Shown in pieces: positions 58,931-64,000 of a DNA stretch of 64,000 nucleotides (positions are counted from its first letter, which is position 1; every line of letters starts with the position of its first letter). The translations under genes and the position numbers were made by a program. Under the pieces are notes generated by a model. It saw nothing but the letters and a program-made list of their open reading frames with translations, was not told where the DNA came from and did no database searches. Origin of the DNA: Humulus lupulus (Eukaryota > Streptophyta > Magnoliopsida > Rosales > Cannabaceae); the NCBI RefSeq assembly GCF_963169125.1, contig NC_084793.1:216034652-216098651 (forward strand), in the 5' to 3' direction.

Positions 58931-60757
58931 AAATGACTACTACACTGATGATACTAAGACTGAAAAAGCAGGGTAACAGGTATGGCTCCAAAAGGTTTCG
59001 GTTTCAATCTCGCCAAGGGTATTTAAGGTCATGCTACAAGAAGAGAATGGATCAAGTATGAAGAGGTTTAGTCAGAAGCCACAGAGAGATTATTGAAGAA
59101 CGTTTGAAGGATAAGAAGCACAACGAGACTGGTGAACATGTCTTGAACCACACAAATATCTTTGGAGGACGGCCGTATCAGAGATTAGAATGATAAAAGA
59201 ACCTAAGGGTAGACTGAATGGACAACATTGTATCAGATTTTTGAAAGACGGAATAAGGATTGGTTAACACCTCGTAATATAGAAGTTCGTGCGTAGTAGA
59301 TGGTTACAGAAGGCTAGTATGAGGGATCTTAATCTTGTTCTAAAAACATGAAGCTGTAAGCAGCGCATCAAGTTTAAGACGAGCCCAAATAAAGACTGAA
59401 GAGATGATGGTATGAGCCTCGTGGTAGGTGAAAGAATGGGAACGTGGTCGGTGTACAGAGAATACTTAGCTGACAGTAAAGGTAGAGCGTAAGAGATTTG
59501 AGCACTTGGTTGTTTGCAAGGGAATATTCCTGAGACCAGGATCAAGTGAAACTTACTAGGTAATTTACGTTGGAAATCTTTGATTGCGCAAGAGGGAAAT
59601 TAATTTGGGAGTTGATCTCTTAATGGGTATGGTATGGTGCCGGTGACGGGTTGTGGATAGGAATATGTCTCGATGGGAAAAGAAGTTCAGGAAGAGGATT
59701 ATATGAGAATGGTTAAGAAACCTACCATTGTGATATGAGTTAAGAAATAAAGATCAGGTGAGTGACCTGATGGAACCCGATGTTGAGGTGAAGATCCTAG
59801 AGGTAACATGGTATAGTAGTGGATCATTGGTGTGGACCACGTTGGACTACAAGTAGGATAATTGGACATGAAAGGTTGTAACTCGACAGATTGAGTTAAC
59901 ACATTTTGGGTTCGTGTGAATGAGTGGCATGTATGACAATTGATGATAATGGGTTGAGACTCTTTAATTCTCCATGTTGTGGAAAGAAATTAGAGAACAA
60001 AGGGGATAGGATTGGATCTTAGAATTGATGACTATTTTATGAATGTGTAGTGTTTGGGATATTAAGAAAAGTATAGTCCTTTGGTGAGCAGCCACAGTGA
60101 TGAATGTTAGCTTGCGATTGAGGTGGCACATTATAAGATACGGTAAGATAGGATTCATGTGGTGCTAATTCTAAGTAAGCAAACGAAAGACAACGAGTAT
60201 TATTGTTCGGTATTGGTTCGGGGGGAAAACCAACGAAGTTGTGAGAATCATTAGGGCAGGAGTGTCTGCCTATCTAAAAGGACATAAGGGTTCGCAAGAA
60301 TAAAGTGTCAGAACACGAAATTCCAGGATGGGAGACTTGTAAGTCTCTAAGCAGTGCAGACAATAAAGAGTATGATGTTATGAGGAAGAAAAAAGGGAGT
60401 TTGACTCCCGGTTTAACAAGAATTCTGAGATCGTACCAGGAATTAGGCCAGGGGCCTACAAGTTTGTCTTACCCTGGTGTAGGTAATGGCTTATGGGTTT
60501 TATTGGTGTCAATAACAAGAAAGAAAATGATCGCTGATGAGATGAGTAGACTCTGGGGTTCAGCAGAGTTTTTGAAACAAGAAAAGGTTAATGAGATTAC
60601 AGTTATAAGATAAGATCTTATGGAACAAGATTGTCACTCTAGTAAGAGTGTTATTCAAGGATTAAAGATAAAGAAATGGACTCTGGTGTTGTGTTCAGAG
60701 ATGTGGGATTTATTACCTGATGGGTGTTCGAATAAATTTTGAGGACGAAATTTTTAT
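58931..60757 (+). other. Decayed RT-integrase region of element C
   Basis: About 1.8 kb with stops in all frames. A 102-codon frame at 60305-60613 shows nothing recognisable. GAGGACGAAATTT at 60741-60753 marks the end of the internal region. The heavy decay contrasts with well-preserved LTRs, so the element may already have been defective when it inserted. Confidence 0.5.
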
Positions 60758-60771
60758 AAGGAAGGGATAGT
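60758..60771 (+). other. Polypurine tract of element C
   Basis: AAGGAAGGGATAGT lies directly before the 3' LTR start at 60772. Confidence 0.8.
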
Positions 60772-61324
60772 TGTAACGACCCAAAATCTCTATTAGGGCT
60801 TAAGGGCCTTGAGTAGTGTGCCGGGAGGGCATAATTATTATTTATGTGAATGAATGATTAAATGCATGATTATATGGAATGCATGATTAAATGAGTATAT
60901 AGATATGATTAGATGCATGTTTATGAGTATTGAATATGCATGTGGACCCTGTTTTGTTCTTAAGGGCATGTTTTTAATTTTGGCCCGTTGAGGGCATAAA
61001 TGTAAATAATTGTGATAAATTATTGACACCACATTATCATGTGGATATATTAGCAGCTTGTGGCTCGAGGTGATCCTAGTGAGTGGTTTAGTGAAAAAGT
61101 CACAGTGGGGATTTATACCCGGCTTAGGGTGAGCTTGGGGGTATTTCTGGCAATTTAGGATATATATGGGAGACTATTTGATATTGAGGAAAATAATTGG
61201 TGATTAGTTAGGTGTCGGGGTTTAAGCGATAATTATTAGAGACACTCGAGGAACTAGCGGGAATTGGGAGCAATGAAAAATGCCCTTAGAATGTTTTAAG
61301 GTTTAGATTTTAATGGGAGGGCAA
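60772..61324 (+). repeat. 3' LTR of element C, first segment
   Basis: Matches the 5' LTR from 52372 with a few substitutions and a short extra segment near 60868-60890. It ends in GGCAA, the left target duplication of B3. Confidence 0.9.
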
Positions 61325-63227
61325 TGTAGAGTCCAAGAACTTTACTTAGCTAATTGTTTAGTAGTATTATAGTATGTTTAGTGTTATCTTTGTTACTATG
61401 GATTTTTGGTTCAGACCGGGAGTTATTTGGACACTCATAGTAGTACTTATAGATTTTCTAAGTTTAACCTATAGTTTAAGAATATTAAGTATAACCTAAG
61501 GTTTGATTAATGTGACTGATATTAAGGATTATATTATTATATTATAAGGTTTAGACATCAACCAATAGGATTTTAAGCACATGTTTTGAATGGTAATTAA
61601 GGATTAAGTATTTTTGAGGATTAAATTAAATAAGGGTAAAAGTTTGAATGTATAGGGTCAGTCAGCAGCTTTGAGCACGTTGAGGGCTTAGTCAAGGCTG
61701 TTTACTCCATTCAAACTCAGCTAAAAATGTGTAAATTCGTGTTTAAATATTCAGCGTATGCCGATATATCGCAGCTATAGGGGGCGATATATCGCAGCAC
61801 GTAGATACGGAAAACACGAATCGATGCACGGTCGCCTCGGGAACAAAGGTCCAGGCGATATATCGCCTATAGGGGGCGATATATCGCCTCCACCAGCATG
61901 AATTCAAATACTTTTGAATTCCTTTCCCTTCAGCCATTCAAACTCCTTCAACAGTCCAGCATCTTCTGAACGAGTCTTCAGCCTCTGCTGAACGATTATT
62001 CAAATGATTTTCACCTAAAAAGCCATTATTTTTATTCAAGTAAAATCAAGATATTTTCATTCCCAAACTCTATAAATAGGACCTAGTACCCAGCCATTAT
62101 TCACCATTTGCTCTAAGTTCAGAGGCTGCTAGTGTTAAGTGAGTGTGAGAGTGTAAACACTTGGTTTGGGGAAAAACTATAAGCTTAAACATCATAAGCT
62201 TATCAAACACTTTGGGAAGTGAGTTCTATAGTATTTCGGTGAAGGTTAGATTGATCTTGCAATCTTTGAGGTAAACCCAAAACTCTAGTTCTTTTCTGTA
62301 TTTTTATGTTATTTCCTTTCTCAAAACCTTCTACTCAGTCCCCTAACCTTATTCTTATTTTGGTTAGGGAATCCAAGCTTTTAAGCATATAAGTAGGTAA
62401 GTATGTTTTCTATGGTTTAGTCTTTCCATCTCTTTCATTTCATCTCCTTTCTTTAGACTTACTCTCTCTTATGGTTTTAGGAGTGTTCCAACAATCCCAA
62501 CTCAGTCCATAATCTCGGTAACTTTGGTAAGGAAATAGGCTAGAATCAACATGTTATGTGATTATGTTATCTATATGTTTTATGTTATTAACAGTGTTAT
62601 GATATATGTGTATGTTTGTAGGCTTGGGCATATGACCCATATGACTAACAAGACCCCAAATGGGTTATGGGCATATGACCTACTTAGCTAGTAGGACCCC
62701 ACTAATCCCATGGGCATATGCTTGTTTAGTCTATGGGACCCCAAGTAATAATGGCCATTATAATAAGTGTATGTTATATGTATTATGTTAAGTCTTTATG
62801 TTTTCTTATGAAATTATGTATGTGACTTTGTGTTAGATTTTCCTTACTGGGCATTAGGCTCACTCCTTTCTGTTTATGTGCAGGAAAATAAGTTTAGAGG
62901 CGGAAAGATTCGTGACGCTTGGAGAATGTGTATCGATGATGAATGGAGTCAAGGGGCCGAGCGTTATTCGATTCGAGGATATAGTCTCCTTTTATGTTTT
63001 TATGGTTTTTATGTGTATTTTCCGCATTATTATGTAATGTCTTTTATTTTAAATCTTGTTTTGTTTTAAAGACAATGGGATCCCAAAATCCTTCTTAGTA
63101 TTCTGTTTATTTGTAAATAACTCTTATTTTCAAGTTACTCAATAAATTATGGTATTTTCGTAAAAATGTAAGTTTTATGTATAGTTTCGATAATGGTCCA
63201 ATGAGTCTAGATTAGTGGGTCATTACA
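61325..63227 (+). mobile_element. Solo LTR B3
   Basis: 1903 bp, TGTAGAGTCC to GGGTCATTACA, flanked by exact GGCAA (61320-61324 and 63228-63232). TATAAATA near 62071, four GCGATATATCGC-type palindromes (about 61760-61885) and TGGGATCCCA (63076-63085). Confidence 0.95.
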
Positions 63228-63232
63228 GGCAA

Positions 63233-63664
63233 TATGGTCATTTGGTCTAAAAGAGATAAGTCATTTTCAGCCTTATCATACTTAGTGGAATGTTTAGAAA
63301 AAAGTAGAAGCGGAAGGAAAAGAAAAGAAGGAGGAAAGAAAGAAGGAAAAATAGGGATCTCTTTCACTCTGTCGGTTTGGCCATTTGTCACCATCTCTTG
63401 AGGATTTTTGGAGCTGGAATCTCAGGGAGGGCCTAAGAAAAGTCTTGAGTTTATGATCCTTGAGGTGGCTAGAGGTTCAGCTGTAGGTTATACTCAATTC
63501 AGGTAAAATTTTCAGAGTTTAGTCTGAACTTTCTAACTTTGAGGAAATTGATTTTGATTTTGAGCTTTGAATGAAAATTAAAGGAATTTGAGCTTTGGGA
63601 ATTGAGGAGCTTAAGGCTAAAGGGGCATGGTGATAACCTAAGGTCGAATTTCTCTATTGAAGGG
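63233..63664 (+). repeat. 3' LTR of element C, second segment, truncated
   Basis: Continues the 5' LTR match (52915-53333) up to TCTATTGAAGG, where the 5' LTR goes on with TAACC but this copy changes to LTR A sequence. Roughly the last 1.2 kb of LTR is missing. Confidence 0.85.
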
Positions 63665-64000
63665 CACGATACACCCGAATTGTCGAAAATTGTCAAGTGT
63701 TGGTCTCAAATTATATTGTGATACATTATATCTGTTTGCTCTGGGATTTTTTGAGTGCATGGATTTATCTGTTTATCTGAAATAGTTTTCCATTGGTTAT
63801 CAGACATGACCATACGTTTGCCATGATGCCTTTGCGTTCTTGAAATTGATTTTTTAGGATCAAGATGGATCCAGAATCCTAATTCTGTTGAGAAATTGTT
63901 ACTAGTGGTCAGTGACTTGGTCAATGGCCACCTGTCTTCTTTACATGCTGTTGTTTTAAAGTTGAACTTACTAAGCGTTTTCGCTTACCTAGTTGTTTCC
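63665..64000 (+). repeat. LTR A, third segment, running off the window
   Basis: Parallels solo LTR M from about 30815 down to 30410 (minus strand), with GTTTGCTCTGGGATTTTTTG and AAGCGTTTTCGCTTACCTAG. Compared with M, some 600 bp between this and the second segment is absent. Confidence 0.75.

Larger units (their letters stand above)
52372..63664 (+). mobile_element. Ty3/gypsy element C, nested in LTR A
   Basis: 5' LTR 52372-54514, iMet-type primer site, decayed gag-pol, polypurine tract, 3' LTR from 60772. Left flank CAACT. The 3' LTR is cut at about 63664. Two B solo LTRs are inserted, one in gag and one in the 3' LTR. Shares GAGGACGAAATTT before the polypurine tract with element D. Confidence 0.85.
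47928..64000 (+). mobile_element. LTR A (family of M), split by B1 and C, open at the right
   Basis: Starts TGTAACACCCTGCG inside H gag. The LTR sequence resumes at 50750-52371 and 63665-64000. Alignment to solo LTR M (read on the minus strand) supports the order. The left flank is CGTCC (47923-47927). The right end is beyond the window, so solo LTR or complete element cannot be told. Confidence 0.75.

Noticed and set aside
60305..60613. 102-codon frame near the end of element C
   Set aside because: No match to integrase or other TE domains is visible; the surrounding region is heavily decayed.

Overview
The window looks like pericentromeric-type or otherwise repeat-rich nuclear DNA of a flowering plant, probably a eudicot. 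It consists almost entirely of nested transposable elements, mainly Ty3/gypsy LTR retrotransposons, plus one CACTA DNA transposon that carries pieces of host genes. I found no intact host gene, rRNA, tRNA or CRISPR array. Plant origin is indicated by Tat-lineage gypsy elements (extra RNase H, antisense gene behind pol), a tRNA-iMet-type primer site, CACTA termini with a 3-bp target duplication, and captured exons of a plant importin-7/8-like gene (SAD2).

Left part (1-28383). An LTR end (1-596) and about 1.2 kb of unassigned AT-rich DNA precede a Tat-type element called E here (1762-28383). E has a 5' LTR, primer site, gag, protease, RT, RNase H, a second RNase H, integrase, a repeat-rich spacer, an antisense gene, a polypurine tract and a 3' LTR. 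Element D (3096-9074, target duplication ATGAG) sits in E's gag. The CACTA element (19300-26691, target duplication GTT) sits in E's antisense gene and contains nine exon remnants of SAD2, two of a WD40-repeat gene and a ~170-bp tandem repeat.

Middle part (28384-41455). An LTR fragment (G) adjoins a second, 5'-truncated Tat-type element (F, 29945-40399). A 3.8-kb solo LTR (M, target duplication GAGGA) interrupts F's RNase H region. F's integrase is long but mutated, and its antisense gene and 3' LTR are well preserved. Two LTR pieces in opposite orientation (J, K) follow.

Right part (41456-64000). A minus-strand gypsy element (H) is hit by solo LTR I in its integrase and by LTR A near the start of gag. 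A (47928 to the window end) contains solo LTR B1 and the gypsy element C. C contains solo LTRs B2 and B3 of the same family as B1. The 5-bp target duplications AAAGT, TGATG and GGCAA flank B1, B2 and B3 exactly. Insertion order reads H, then A, then B1 and C, then B2 and B3.

All coding parts are broken by stops, frameshifts or catalytic changes. Many of the clearest point changes are C-to-T or G-to-A, as expected for long-silenced methylated repeats. The most unusual features are the gene-capturing CACTA element, a TGGGATCCCA palindrome at a similar place in otherwise different LTR families, and clusters of a GCGATATATCGC palindrome in all three B solo LTRs. Letters A-M are local names, not database families.
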